NCBI GenBank assembly: GCA_013398615.1
Contig: VZSR01000514.1
Coordinates: 10,335,256 to 10,399,255 of the forward strand
From: Brachypodius melanocephalos
Taxonomy: Eukaryota > Chordata > Aves > Passeriformes > Pycnonotidae
Reading direction: 5' to 3'
Length of the DNA stretch: 64,000 nt
Shown: piece by piece, positions 1 through 11,329 of the stretch
How the letters are laid out: each line of letters starts with the position of its first letter
How positions within the stretch are numbered: position 1 is the first letter of the stretch
Made by a program: the position numbers and the translations under genes
The notes under the pieces: model-generated
Database searches by the model: none
What the model saw: only the letters and a program-made list of their open reading frames with translations
What the model was told of the DNA's origin: nothing

Positions 1-2139
1 CTTAGTGATGATGGATGGGATACTCTTGTTTCAGTAAAAGGCATGTTTTCAATGCATAAATATTAATTGTCATAAAGTGCCTGTTCATATTGCAGTTTTG
101 GAAAGATTTAGAATGTAGGAATTGTAATAGTCCAAAAAAGATAGTGTTGGTATTTACATATTTATCAGCATTTTCACGGCACATTTTTTAGGGCTTCTTT
201 TTTTTTAATTTATTATCCATTGTACCAGCACAGCAAGACAAAAAAAAGAGGAAAACTGGAGAGATGACTACACCTATTTAATGGGTATCATTACAGGAAA
301 ACACTATCAAAACTCAGCAGAGGCTTTTTGTGCATTCCCCTGTATTACACCAGAATGAGTTATTGCAACATTCTGATGCTAAACCAGGAGAATGCTCAAT
401 TTTTACAGCTGTAGCAGGAATGAGCAGCAGGTGAGTGGAACCCATCTGAGAGAGATATTGACTCCAGGGAAAAGCTGCTCCCTGACAAGCTCTGGGGGGT
501 TACCCAGATTCTGGAGGGTTACCCAGATTTTCCAGCCTTGCCACATTCCTTGGTGAGCAGAGGGCTCTGAATTCCTCCAAAACAACTGGAAAACTGTACC
601 CACTCCCACAAGGTTCTGGTCCCCCTCACACCAGGGAAACCCAAAAGGTGAATTATTCCTGATCCAGCCTCATGTCAGATAAATCCACCTGGGATTTCCA
701 TGGATACCAATCTAGATTGCATTTATTCTGCTGTGTATTTTTCATTTTGCTGATCTCCTCAGCAATGCTCAGAAAACTACTCTGAAGGGTTAAAAACTCC
801 CCTGTTTAAAATCACCTGATGTCAGACAAATTTTTATTTCCTTTTCCCTCAGTGAGAGAGGGGATCAGCTCAGATTCCCCTCTCCCCTTCCGCTCACCTC
901 TCACATCTCATTTCTTGTTTTAAAGATGGTATAAATAGCTTTGCAAAGTAATTCTAATACTAAATGTCAAGTGCAATAGTGGTTTCATTCTGATTTATCC
1001 TTATGTGATCCTCAGGCAAGTTAATCCTCAACCTGAGAAACTGTTTTCAGAGCTTTATAATTGATGAAACTTTTCATCTAAATTATTTACTTTACGAACG
1101 GCTCCGATGAGTCGCTCAGGGCATAAAGCTGTAGTACTCGATGCTGGAGTGCTCAAGAACGTGTTTTTGTCTTCTTAAATTAAGAGCTCATCACTACATC
1201 TCGTGCTGCTGTTTCTACTGGCAGTCTTTAATGCGCAGCAGGGTTTTTATCTGAATTTTTATCGCTTGCAGTAGATGCAGTTACAACCCAGATGTCTCAG
1301 TGTTATCCCAGCCCAGAGCTCCAGGGAGACACAAAGCAGGCAGAGAATCCCTGATCCTGAAGGTGTGAATCTGACAGTGTGAACCAGGATTCCTTCCTTG
1401 GAACCACCTGGGCACGGGCTCAAAGCCTGATGGACACGTTCAAAACCTTCTCCTCCTCCACTGCAACAGCAGCACCCAAAATCCTCTCCAGAAGCACTCC
1501 CAGGAAATGTCCTCAGGCTTCAGCAATCCCAAAGATGAGCTGTACAGCAGCAGCCCTAAAAATGCACTAGGAAGGGGTGGAAGCCAAGAGCAGGAGCCCA
1601 ATCACTGGCCTAGCAGTGTGAAATACCTCCACAAAATGATGAACTTAAAAACCTGAGATTCATTATCCATTTAATTTACTTAACATTACCAATATCTGTT
1701 TAACATTATCTAATATCTACAGAGCTAAGCAAAAAAAAAAAAAGACAAATTACAACTAAAAAGTCGCCAAAATCAAAGAGGCTGGGAAGGAATATCAGAT
1801 AAGGTATTGCATAGGAAGTGTTGGTTTTAAGAGCTGCTAAAGAATTTTCAGGAGATGAAGCTCCCCTGTGAGGAGCTGGGCCTGCAGGCAAACCCATCTC
1901 ATTATGTGATACATTCTCCTAATAAACTATTAAACCATCCTTCTCCATTCCTTCCTATTTCTAGCTTTACACAGACAAACCTCCTGGCTGCACCACTCAA
2001 AGAGTCCTTTTTCTTTGGATTAATAAATTCTGGCACTCAGACCATTATATCCTGATTTAGGCACGGCAAGGTTGACACTGGGCTCTTACATTTCCTCCAA
2101 ATTATGGGCAAAACCTTCCAGAATCTCGATTTCTGCTAG

Positions 2140-2168
2140 TTTTTTTGTTTTGTTTTGTTTTGTTTTTT
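2140..2168. repeat. (TTTTG)n low-complexity tract
   Basis: T-rich tract with about four TTTTG units. It is a simple repeat with no evident function and could be the remains of a retroposon tail read on the opposite strand. Confidence 0.85.
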
Positions 2169-2529
2169 CCCTGTGGTCTCTCCTATTTGTTGGTATCTCA
2201 CTACTCATTTGGTGCCAGTTCTAAAGCACTTTAATTAAGTTCTTTTTCTCCACACTGTTCCAAGGCTTGAAACTGGGCAAACCATCCAATATTACAAACT
2301 CACATCCATGTGCTGCCCACCCTCAGGGCACTCTTTCAACACTACGAGCCTTCTTCCATCTCCTAAGTACACATGCTGCACATAAATCTTTATTTCTTTT
2401 TGTCTTTGTGTCTTGCAGAGTTTTCAATTTTTCAAAGCAGTCTTCTCTTGTTTCCTCTGTATGACTTTGAACTTTACATTTTATCTTCACTCTTGTCTGA
2501 CCTCAGAGCTCTTCCCAGCTCAAACTCAC

Positions 2530-2584
2530 CTGTAACTCAATGACTTATTTGAAAGAAATGACCTTCCCTGTATTCCATGCAATC
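2530..2584 (-). other. Weak exon candidate, minus strand
   Basis: On the minus strand a pyrimidine-rich acceptor (ATCTTCTCAG) is followed 55 bases later by a consensus-grade donor (CAG|GTGAGT). One of the three frames is open; the other two contain stops. No homology is recognised. It lies downstream of the possible leftward promoter at 7.5-8 kb, which is the only contextual support. Chance pairing of splice sites is the main alternative. Confidence 0.1.
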
Positions 2585-3387
2585 CTGAGAAGATACAAGT
2601 CCAGCTTAAACTTGTCATATTTAAGCCAAACACCAATAAATGCAAAAGTAAAATACAACAATACAAAAGCCTTTTTCCCTCTTACCAGTTTTTCTAATTT
2701 TACGGTTAGATAGCAGGGTACATGCACCCACACTGAAAATCAAGGTTTCTCTACAGGAAAAAAATATCTCCTCATGAAACTTATTTTTTCCTACTGGAAG
2801 GTGTGAAGCAAATGGAAAATGTTGGTTTGAGTATTTTGCTATTTAGGTACAGATCTGCACCTTTTACAGTGAGGAACAACCCACCTTAGATGCAGATTTG
2901 GCCCAAAACTCCATTTATTTATAAAATGCTGTGCTTATTTTGTGAGTAAATGATGGCATAGTAAGCTTTAGAACACTAAGTGTGTATTTGGTGCTGCTGG
3001 GTGTATAAACAAAAGCCTGGGTTGCTTCCTTGCCACTCCATCCCACCAGTTCTCCACAGGATTGGGCTCATTTCCAAGGAAACCCATGGCACAGGAGGCA
3101 GCCACGTGTCCCCCACCATCCCCAACACTGCAGGGGCTGTGGCTGCTTTCAGCAAACCAACAGGGGAAGGTTCACACCACCAGGAGCCCCAAAAATGTGT
3201 CTGGAGTTGAGGAGGATCACCTCATTTCTGGCAAGGTCAGAAGGAAATCAGCAGCTAGGTGCTGAGGTTTGGAAAACCAGTCTTTCAGGCAGGTCAAGCT
3301 GTTGTGGGAGCTGGAGGAAGATGGATTTGGGAATGAGAAGAGGAAATAGGTTGGGGTTGGAGGGTGGATGCAGGACAGGAGCTCCAG

Positions 3388-3804
3388 GCCAGAGTGATCA
3401 GAGGGTTGGAATATCAATCCTGTGGGGAAAGGCTGAGAGTGGGGGTGGTCAGCCTGGAGAAGAGAACATTCCAACGAGACCTCAGAGCCCTTCCAGTGCC
3501 TGAGGAGGCTCCAGGAGAGCTGGAGAGAGACTTTGGACAAGGGATGGAGGGATAGGACAAGAGGAATGGCTTAAAACTGCCAAAGGGCTGGGTGAGACAG
3601 GATACTAGGCAGGAATTTTGCCCTGAGAGGGAGGGGACACCCTGGCACAGGGTGCCCAGAGCAGCTGTGGCTGCCCCTGGATCCCTGGAAGTGTCCAAGT
3701 CCAGGCTGGGTGGGTTTGGAGCAGCCTGGGACAGTGGAAGGTGTCAGGGTTGGAACTGGATAAGCTTCAAATTCCCTTCCCACATAAACCAGTCTGAGAT
3801 TCTC
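3388..3804 (+). mobile_element. CR1 LINE 3' fragment
   Basis: One of the two longest CR1 copies in the window, about 415 bp. It runs from the region reading 'gatcagagggttgga', through 'gtcagcctggagaagagaa' and 'gcacagggtgcccagagca', to the 3' end near 'cataaaccagtctgagattct'. CR1 is the dominant avian LINE and inserts 5'-truncated copies by target-primed reverse transcription. This copy is truncated and carries no usable reading frame. The open frames on both strands here (3030-3503 plus, 3414-3698 minus and others) are products of this repeat and its flank. Confidence 0.92.
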
Positions 3805-6800
3805 TCTTGTGACCTCTGCTGTGTTGCCACCAGGGGAGGGGACAGAGGCAGTGGGACAGAGCGTACCAAGGGTCCCTCCCTCCTGTTCACCTCCACCACC
3901 CCATCAGGTCTCTCATCCTCACCACAGCTGCCTCGTCACTGCCATCAGCCCCCAGTACCCATCAGGACAGCATTTTTCCCTCTGTTTCCTCTTGGAAGGC
4001 ATCACCTGCTGATCCTCCCTCGGAGGACTCTCCTTAAAACTAAAGCTTACAAGCCACGTTCAACAGCTGCCGGAAACCAGGTGTAACACAAATTAATAAA
4101 TATTCCATGGAAAAGCCCCATTAACTGCTTGCCCCTAAAGTGCTGTTTAGTGGCATGTCAGGCACAGCTGTGTAATCAAAGGATTACAGTGCTCCCATTG
4201 CAAGGCTCTCCACCTCCTCGGGAGCTTCCCTGTCTCCCTCGCCTGTACAAACCCAACCCAGGCACCAGGACAGAATTGCAATCGTGCCTTTGAGCCCGGG
4301 AAACACAACCCAACAGGCTGTGGGGACAAACACAGCACGTTTCCTGTCAGATACACGGGCAGTCACACAAAGTTTTAGGAGAATGGGTCAGCAGAGCTCT
4401 GGATCGTTCATTTGTTGTAGTGGAATTGCAGTGTAAAAGGAGAGATGGGTGCAATTCAGGCTGCTTCGAAATAAGAACTTGCAGGAGGTTACAGATCCCT
4501 TCCCCCTGAATAGCTGTATTTAGACTCCAGATCTGACACCACACTCGGTCAGCAAGAAAAACAGGGCACTTCACAAGAAAACATAAATAAATAAGAAATA
4601 GTAATTTGTTGGGGAAAGAGGTGAAAAAAATGCACTCTTATTGGAAATCTACCATGTTTTTCCGCAGCACTTTGGAGCCCTCCAGCTGAGCAACATAACT
4701 CCAGCCAAGGAGTATGGTGGGAATTTAGAATTGCCCCTCCCTGTGCGAGGTATGGAGGAAAACAGGTGAGTTAAAGGGGAAAGTGGGAGCCTAAAGACAG
4801 CAATTAACCAGCCCAGTTCAAATCAGGGCACATCTTTTGCAAACCCTCTGAGATGTTTGAAGCAGCATTCCACATCAGGCAAGTACCCAGAGTAGCACTG
4901 AGTGATTTAAGAGCACATTTCCTTGGGATTTATGACTGTGGGATATACATTAACTGCAGGAGCAATTAGGAAGGAGAGGGGGATATCAGTATCTGTTCAT
5001 GTCATGGCTTTTCTTCACCTAAGTGATGCATCTGCGCTGGAAGAGAAGCACAGTTGAGCGTTCCAAGTTCCTAAATCCACATGTCATTTAGGTGAGATCA
5101 GCCCTCTGCTGCCAGCTCACCTCTGGAGGAATTCTATCAGCACCCAATGGTGACACAGCCCTGAGCTACAGCTCCCTGAGATTTTCCCCCATGGACATAA
5201 AGGGAAGAATTCAGTGTAGGAAAAGTAGTTTATAATAGGAAGGATTCTCTTCCTAGTCAGCAGAGGAATTCCATAAGAAATCCTTGTTGGCCAGCAGTAA
5301 CTCATCAAGTTTGGCAGAGTTTTCTGCCATCCCCCAAAACCACCTGATCTTCAGTATTAACCAATGCTTTGAGAGGTGTTTCAGCACCAGGCCACAGCCC
5401 ATCCTTAAAAACACCTTCAGTAACTGCAATCACCTGGGCTGCCAACAAAAGCTCTGATCACTGAAACTCCCCATTCTCACAGAGCTCCTGCCATAGGTTG
5501 CTTAAAATAATGTTAAAATATAACATAAGCAGTACTTTATTTGCATCTCTGTGATTATGCCTACATAATCCTATCCTTGTTAATGCTGCTGGTGGGTTAC
5601 ACACCTTCATCCTTCCCCTTCAGCCATGTGAAATAATTCAAATATGAGAGTCTGCTTCACCCTTCTCATTTATATGGTTCCCAGATACCTGCTTTTAGTT
5701 TAGCAATGAAGATAAAAATCCATTACTGCCTTCCATTGCATTAGTGGAATTAAGTGTTTTGCAATGTAAATCTCCCCTGTTTGATCATGTCCCTCTTACA
5801 AACCACCAAATAAAACACTCTGAATTAGAGATTAGTCCTCCTATGACAAAATCTGAACCATAAAGCTATTTTGCTATTGATTTCAGAACTACACAGTGGC
5901 TGCAACTCACAGACACAGGATCTAAGTGCTATTTAGAAAAAATAAATAAGGAAAGAAAGAAAGAAGGTAGTTTCACTACTAAATCTTCATACAAGTAGTT
6001 TCCTCCTTTCTGCATTCAAATTGATTTTCTTTCTTCTGGCATGTGAAGAGCCAGATGAATCCTTTGACTCAATGCCCAAGAGTGAAATGGCACCAGCAGC
6101 AGCAGAGAAGCTCCCAGGGCATGAGACGTGTGACAACATTTTAATCACTGACAAAAAGAGGCTTCAAGGCAGCTACTCTGTTAGTGCTTGCTGGTTTTAA
6201 AGTGAGATTTATTGTTTAGGAGTGGCTGTGTATAAAAAACGTATCTATGCCTATAAATAGCACAGATATAAATATGTATGTATGGCTCATGTACATTTGG
6301 GGATGTTTTATAGGTGGAAATTCCCCTCTCTGCCAAAGATCAAGCAGTCCCCAGTTAGTATCAAGTGCAGTGCTGTTCAATCAGGTGTTTGTTTATCCAA
6401 ATGAGCACATACGATTTTCAGTTCAACCTTAAAAATATTTACTTTTCATGAACAGTTCCAGCAAACTTTGAGATTTCATCTGTGATGTGCCCAGCTAGCC
6501 ACTCTGCTCTTTTTTTTAATGTCTCAAAACACAAAAGAACGTGTTTGTTCTACAGGAGATGATGATGATGATGGGTTTTTGGTCTGGCTAACAATTCAAG
6601 AAGTGAAACCATTCTGATGTCATTTGCAAGGAAGTCAGTCTGAAGGGGACTTAAGGCCATAGAATGATTTAGTAAAATAAAATATTTTAAAAAATTTCCA
6701 AATCTTAGAGGTTGGTAGGTGTTTGGATGCACCATGCAAGCAATACTCTCACATATCCCATTAAACTACAAATCTATGCCTAAGACAGTCAGATCACTGC

Positions 6801-6890
6801 AGAGTACGGCTGTAGTATTACAATGAAGCAGCAGAGGAAATTTTTTTTTAAAAAGGAGAAGAAGAGAAGCCCATATAGGAGACCGCCAAA
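3805..6890. other. Unique non-coding DNA
   Basis: No recognised gene or repeat apart from short microsatellite-like runs: GAAA-type near 5950-5967 and GATGAT near 6557-6572. A splice-bounded 98-bp interval at 4668-4765 is listed separately. Composition is AT-leaning with low CpG until about 6.88 kb, where the approach to the CpG island begins. Confidence 0.6.
4668..4765 (+). other. Exon candidate, plus strand, 98 bp
   Basis: The acceptor 'catgtttttccgcag' ends at 4667 and a strong donor (aacag|gtgagt) starts at 4766. The frame beginning exactly at the acceptor is open for the full length (about 32 residues, starting HFGALQLSNI and ending PVRGMEEN); one other frame is also open and the third has a stop. 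The length is not a multiple of three, so skipping it would shift frame if it were an internal coding exon. No protein family is recognised. A splice-site pair arising by chance is quite possible. Confidence 0.17.
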
Positions 6891-7502
6891 GTTCAGCGGG
6901 TGAATTGTTGCTTAACAGACTCTGACCATAATAACCCGTCACTGAACCTTGCCTGCATTCTCAGCAGCTATGAAGCTATTTTTAACAGCCAACAGCTTGC
7001 ATTTAAGAAATACCCCTCTTCACCCAAAAATATTCACAGCAGATGGCAACATCCACGCCCGGCTGGATCCTAGGTGGGATGCGCTGCCGGGGTTTGAGCG
7101 GCTCTTTCAGGAAAGCCCCTTCGCAAGTGTCAGCTCCCCCAAACCCCCCGAGCCCAGCGCCATCCGCGGCTGCGGGGACCTGCCCAGCGCGGGCAGTGAC
7201 AGCATCCGCGCCACCTTTGTCCCCGCGGGGTCCCGCGGAGCACGGACCCGCTCCGGGAGCCTTCTCCCCGCCGTGCCCCGCTCCAGCCGCGGCTCCTGGG
7301 GATGCCCTGGCGGCTCCCGGGGTGGCCCAGCCCGCCGGGGAGCGGGGACAGCGCTGTGTGCCCCGGCTGCAGCCGCCCGTCCCCCGAGCCCGGCCGTGCC
7401 CGGCGGTGCCCCCGCGGCTGCTGCTGCCCAACTTCCCGCAAAGTCCCGCCGCCTCCAAACTTGGGGAGCCGCGGCCTGGGGACCCCCCTCCTTCCCGCAG
7501 CG

Positions 7503-7549
7503 CCCATCCCATTCCATCCCATCCCAATCCCATCCCATCCCATTCCATC
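7503..7549. repeat. (CCCAT/CCATT)n tandem repeat
   Basis: About nine imperfect pentamer units (cccat, ccatt, ccaat) lie inside the CpG island. They sit immediately beyond the minus-strand donor-like site at 7560, so they would fall in the first bases of an intron on that strand. Confidence 0.9.
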
Positions 7550-7620
7550 GCCGCGCTCCTACCTCCGCCGCCTCGGCTCCGCTCTGCCCCGCGCCCGCCG
7601 CCTCCGCCGGCTCTGCCCTG

Positions 7621-7685
7621 GGGGAGGGGGGCGGAGGACGAGGAGGAGGAGGAGAGGAGGAGGAGGAGGAGGAAGGGGGAGGGAG
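7621..7685. repeat. Purine-only GGA-rich tract in the CpG island
   Basis: A run of about 65 bases is almost entirely G and A on the plus strand, with repeated GGA and GAGGAG units broken by only two C residues near its start. Such tracts occur in vertebrate promoters and 5'UTRs and can adopt triplex or G-quadruplex structures. On the minus strand it would read as a CT-rich leader just upstream of the putative exon-1 donor. Confidence 0.85.
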
Positions 7686-8242
7686 CAGCCCCGCCGCTCC
7701 CCGGCCGCGCTGCGCAGCCCGGGAGGCGGAGTGCCGCCGCTCGGCTCTGCCCCGGGGCGTGGGGGTCCCCCCGGGCACGGGGCTGCGGGGATGGGGTGCG
7801 AGCAGGGCGGGGGATGCGCCGCGGAACCCTCGGGGCGGGATGCGGGGCATCCCCCGGGCATCTCCCGCGGCATCCCGGGCCCCGAGAACCGCCGGGGGGA
7901 CGGATCGAGAGAACCGAGAAGGAGATGGGCCCCTCCTGAGCCGTCCACGGGAATTCGGGCTGTCCCGAAATCATCCCGAATCCCGGTGTGCAGGCAAAGG
8001 TCAGCCCGAGGAGACTCACGGCTCGGATGCTGCCGAGGCTGGAGAGAGGCAGACCTTCCCTGCTGCACACCTGGCAGGCTGCAGGCAGCATCCACTGCCC
8101 TGCTCCGGGCTTGGGATGGCAACAGCACAAACGCGGCTAAGACGCCAAAATCTTCTACCAGCTGAACGCGAAGTTTGTTCTCAAACAAGAGATCCTAGCA
8201 AAAATAATATATATATGTAAAGTGAATATACATAAAAACTGT

Positions 8243-8480
8243 AAAACTGTCAGAGGGCAAGCTGAGATTACATTTTAGGAAGGAATTGTTCCCTGTGAGG
8301 GTGGGGAGGCCCTGGCACAGAGAGGCTGTGGCTGCTCCTGGATCCCTGGGAGTGTCCAAGGACAGGTTTGGCTTGGAGCACCCTGGGATAGTGGAAAGTG
8401 CCCCTGCCCACGGCAGGATTGCAGCAAGATGGTTTTTAAGGTCCCTCCCACCCCAAACTGTTCTATGGTTCTGTGATGAT
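8243..8480 (+). mobile_element. CR1 LINE 3' fragment
   Basis: About 235 bp matching the CR1 end: 'tgtgagggtggggaggcc', 'gatccctgggagtgtccaa', and a tail reading 'ccaaactgttctatggttct'. It is 5'-truncated and non-coding, and sits directly beyond the right edge of the CpG island. Confidence 0.92.
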
Positions 8481-9529
8481 AAATATATGGTTAAATTTAC
8501 AGTCTGGTTATTAAGTCTGCGATACACACAAATCCCTTCCGAGATGCAGCACACCCCATTTCCCTCAAAGGTTTAATGCAACACTTGCAAAGCCAATATT
8601 ATCAGAAGGAAAACTCTTCATATTTCCCTCCTCGCACTGTTAAGCCTAAATCCACGTGTTTAATGCTCAACAATATTATTTCTACGCGTTTGAAGTGATG
8701 AAGCACGAGCTGAGCATGAAAGAACAGTGAATTCACTATTTTAGTACTTCCTTTTGTGATCAAGCCCATCTTTGGTTTTAACTTTCAGAAGCATCTAAAA
8801 CTCACACAGCTCTGTGGGAATCTGTTTTGCAAGTGAAACCATATGTACCTTAATAGTAAAATGCAAAGCAGAAGTTTACAAATTACACAGCTCTGATTGG
8901 GAGCCAAGCAAATTAAGGATTTCAAGCAGGTGATTGTGCACCTGCAAGACCATATAAAAACTTTGAAGAGATTTTAAAAGTCACATTTCCTACAGCACCA
9001 CATATGTATCTCTGTTCAGATCACATCTGAATTTCACCTGGTTTTTAGGGAAAAAAAACCACCCAGAATAAAGACCCTGACAAGGTGAAACCTGTGATTT
9101 ATAAAATACTCACACATATTCAGTGTTTCTGTTCTGAGTTAAATATGCTGCCCTCCAAGGCCTTTTTTGGCCTCGTGGGATGCTCTGAATAGCAATTATC
9201 CTTAGCCAGATTTCTGTGTAATTACACTCCTTTCCTTTTTCTGTATTTTTAAATAACAAAAAATCAAAGAAGCTGTCATGAAAACAAGATCTTCGTTCCC
9301 TGGGGAAGTCTCTGTTTACATTATTCCTCACCAAGCAGCAGCTGGAGTAGAAATCTTGGTGGTGTTTTCCACACGTGGCAGCTCAAACTTCCAGGCACTC
9401 CATGAAGGTTGAGTCTGCCCATCTCACAGACACAGACTGTCTTCAGTGTTACCTGGAGAGATGGGGAGGAAAACACAAACTCTACTGGCATAATGAATCC
9501 CTCTCCAGGAACAGTGTTACCAGGAAAAA
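8481..9529. other. Unique non-coding DNA
   Basis: AT-rich DNA with no recognised gene or repeat. The only notable point is the weak minus-strand exon candidate at 9332-9452. Confidence 0.6.
9332..9452 (-). other. Weak exon candidate, minus strand, 121 bp
   Basis: On the minus strand the pyrimidine-rich acceptor 'ttttcctccccatctctccag' precedes a 121-bp interval closed by TTG|GTGAGG. One frame is open throughout (about 40 residues, beginning VTLKTVCVCEMGRLN). The translation shows no recognisable domain. It lies upstream, in minus-strand terms, of the CpG island, so it would not be downstream of that promoter. Confidence 0.1.
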
Positions 9530-9815
9530 TCACTGAATCAAAGAATGGTTTGGGTTGGAAGAGACCTTAAATCTCATCCAGTCCCAGCCCCTGCCATGGG
9601 CAGGGACACCTTCCACTGTCCCAGGTTCCTCCAAGCCCCATCCAACTCCTCCTTAAACACTTCCAGGGATAAGACAGCCAAAGATTCTCTGAACACCCTG
9701 TGCCAGGGCCTCACCACCCCCACAGGGAAGATTTTTTTCTAATACCCCATCTAACCCTGCCTTTTGTTAGTTTGAATCCATTACCCCTTGTCCTGTCACT
9801 ACATGCTCTTGCAAT
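9530..9815 (-). mobile_element. CR1 LINE 3' fragment
   Basis: Minus-strand CR1. The 3' end lies at the left ('aagaatggtttgggttgga'), followed by 'cagtcccagcccctgccat' and, at the right, 'ttgtcctgtcactacatgc'. About 285 bp, 5'-truncated, with small internal changes relative to the other copies. Confidence 0.93.
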
Positions 9816-11329
9816 GATTGCCAGAGGAAGAAAAATCAGAATAAACAGCCTAAAAATCTAAAAGCAAAGACTGACCTTTAATTCTCATGATTCAGAGTTC
9901 AAAGAGGGAGGAAACGAGGAAGTTGCAATATAGAAATTATAGTAGAGCTATCTCTGACTAGATTGGTTTTCATAAAAAGAAAGGTCCTGACCTCCACCTC
10001 TGTAAATCTGATTTCTGCTGGTTGCCATGATTACTCTGCAACATATGAAGAATCATCCCACTTTTAAAACAAGTTTGTACATATTTCTTAGCTCTGAGCA
10101 GGCTTATGTGGTGAAAAAGATGGGAGAGTCCTTCAGCAGTGTTGAAGAGCAGGCCCACGATTAGTGGTGCAAACTTGTGAATTTAAAAGGTGATTTTTTA
10201 AACCATGTGAGTCCTCTCTCCTTGCTGCTGGCTGTGGTTTGGGGCAGAAATCTGGTGGACAGGTCCAGTGGCTGTGTTTGCCAGCAGCAGAGCTGTGCAT
10301 TTATAGCCAGATTAAACTCTGCGATAAATAAATCAGATTGTGTCCTCAGAGCACCGCTGTAATGGGATGCTAATCCTGGGAAACAGGCTGCTTTTCCTCC
10401 ACGTGCCTCTTCCAGCAGCAGCATCTCTAGGTTATTCTCACAGAGAGGGCTTAGAAATGCAGATGTTTCTGCTTTGTGCTTCCTCTCTCCCAAACTCATA
10501 AAGCAGAGGAAGGAGTTCATTGCCCGCAAGGACCGAGGAGGATTTTGCTTCCCACCCCGGCTGCTTTTGGGGAGCCCTTTTCCCACGACCTCCATCCCTA
10601 GGCAGCGCTTCCCAAAGCCCTTCTCAAGGGATGTGGCTGCAGGGTGCCAGCACAAAGTAATATCCTTACGGCAAATCCTAATTCCACCAGAAACGGACGT
10701 GGGCAGTGACAGGAAAAGACCAAAACTTCCCCAAAACCTCTCAGTCCCCTCTGTGCCCGGAGCTGCCGGGAGCAAAGGGATCTCCCCACCTTTCCCAGGG
10801 GAGCTGCCTCAGCCGACACCTTTTTCCCTTTTTTTTTTTTTTTTTCAGGGAAAGCAGAGGTGTGGTGGAGCTGGAAGCAAAAAACTTCCCGGGGTGGGGA
10901 CTTTTAAATGCAGCCGGGAGTTTCCGTGCAGTGAGCCTGGAGAACCAGCAGGTGATATGGATGTTGTATTTAACAGCTTTAGGGACTCGGCGCTGAGAGC
11001 TCCGCTGAACAGAGCCGCAGCTCAGCCGAATCCCAGGCTCATTTCCCAGCCCGCTGGATGCGCTCTCTGACACAGGCTGGGTTTAGTTAGGACGTGCCCT
11101 CCAGCACCCCCAGAGATTATTTCAGCTCTTCTCCCAACTCCAAGGCTGTGAGTTGGTGCTCTGAGAAAATCGCTATTCTTAGTTGTCTGTTCTCCCATTA
11201 AAATACTGGTGTGATTCTCACCGGAATTAATGGAATGTGTATATTTTAAAGAAATGCATTATTACTCTCGTTTTGCCCCTGGTATCCTGGCAACAGGCAC
11301 ATTCACATCACTAATTTCATGTCTTGTAC
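9816..11329. other. Unique DNA with a GC-rich subregion
   Basis: No recognised gene. From about 10.5 to 11.07 kb GC and CpG rise and long frames open on both strands (204 codons minus at 10161-10775, 198 codons plus at 10474-11070), as expected from lower stop-codon frequency. A poly(T) run at about 10829-10845 ends in a perfect 'ttcag' acceptor, treated separately. The flank near 11.15-11.33 kb, with a few CpGs in AT-rich context, may be a conserved element, but this is not testable here. Confidence 0.5.
10849..10951 (+). other. Exon candidate, plus strand, 103 bp
   Basis: An unbroken run of T residues ends in 'tttttcag' at 10848, an ideal acceptor on paper. A CAG|GTGATA donor-like site follows at 10952. 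Two frames are open between them; one gives about 34 residues containing GVVELEAKNFPGW and ending SLENQQ. The other stays open to a stop at about 11068-11070, so a terminal exon is also conceivable. The T run may simply be a retroposon tail or microsatellite, and the donor is only moderate. No family is recognised. Confidence 0.15.

Larger units (their letters stand above)
1..3387. other. Unique non-coding DNA (intronic or intergenic)
   Basis: No recognisable gene. The stretch is AT-leaning and holds only short chance reading frames, a poly(A) run near 1731-1743 and a TTTTG repeat near 2140-2168. A block around 1080-1280 has several CpG dinucleotides in otherwise CpG-poor DNA and could be a conserved regulatory element, but this cannot be tested without alignment. 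A 55-bp splice-bounded interval on the minus strand (2530-2584) is listed separately. If the CpG island near 7.5 kb is a leftward promoter, this stretch would lie in its first intron. Confidence 0.6.
7040..8060. promoter_or_regulatory. CpG island, likely promoter with 5' exon
   Basis: About 1 kb of very GC-rich, CpG-dense DNA lies in a surrounding sequence that is AT-leaning and CpG-poor. Vertebrate CpG islands of this size usually mark a promoter and first exon. On the minus strand two donor-like sites are present: GGCGGAG|GTAGGAGC (intron starting at 7560) and ATCCGAGCC|GTGAGTC (intron starting at 8022). These suggest one or two leftward first exons, probably 5'UTR. No comparably good plus-strand donor was noticed. 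Very long frames are open on both strands (423 codons plus, 375 codons minus) only because stop codons are rare at this GC content; neither encodes a recognised protein. The downstream gene is not identified. Confidence 0.7.

Noticed and set aside
6949..8220. 423-codon plus-strand frame and overlapping long frames on both strands in the CpG island
   Set aside because: All frames are long because stop codons are rare at this GC content. The translations are Pro/Ala/Gly/Arg low-complexity, differ between strands and match no family I know.
10161..10775. 204-codon minus-strand frame
   Set aside because: Overlaps a long plus-strand frame in the same GC-rich patch. No splice or homology support, and likely composition-driven.
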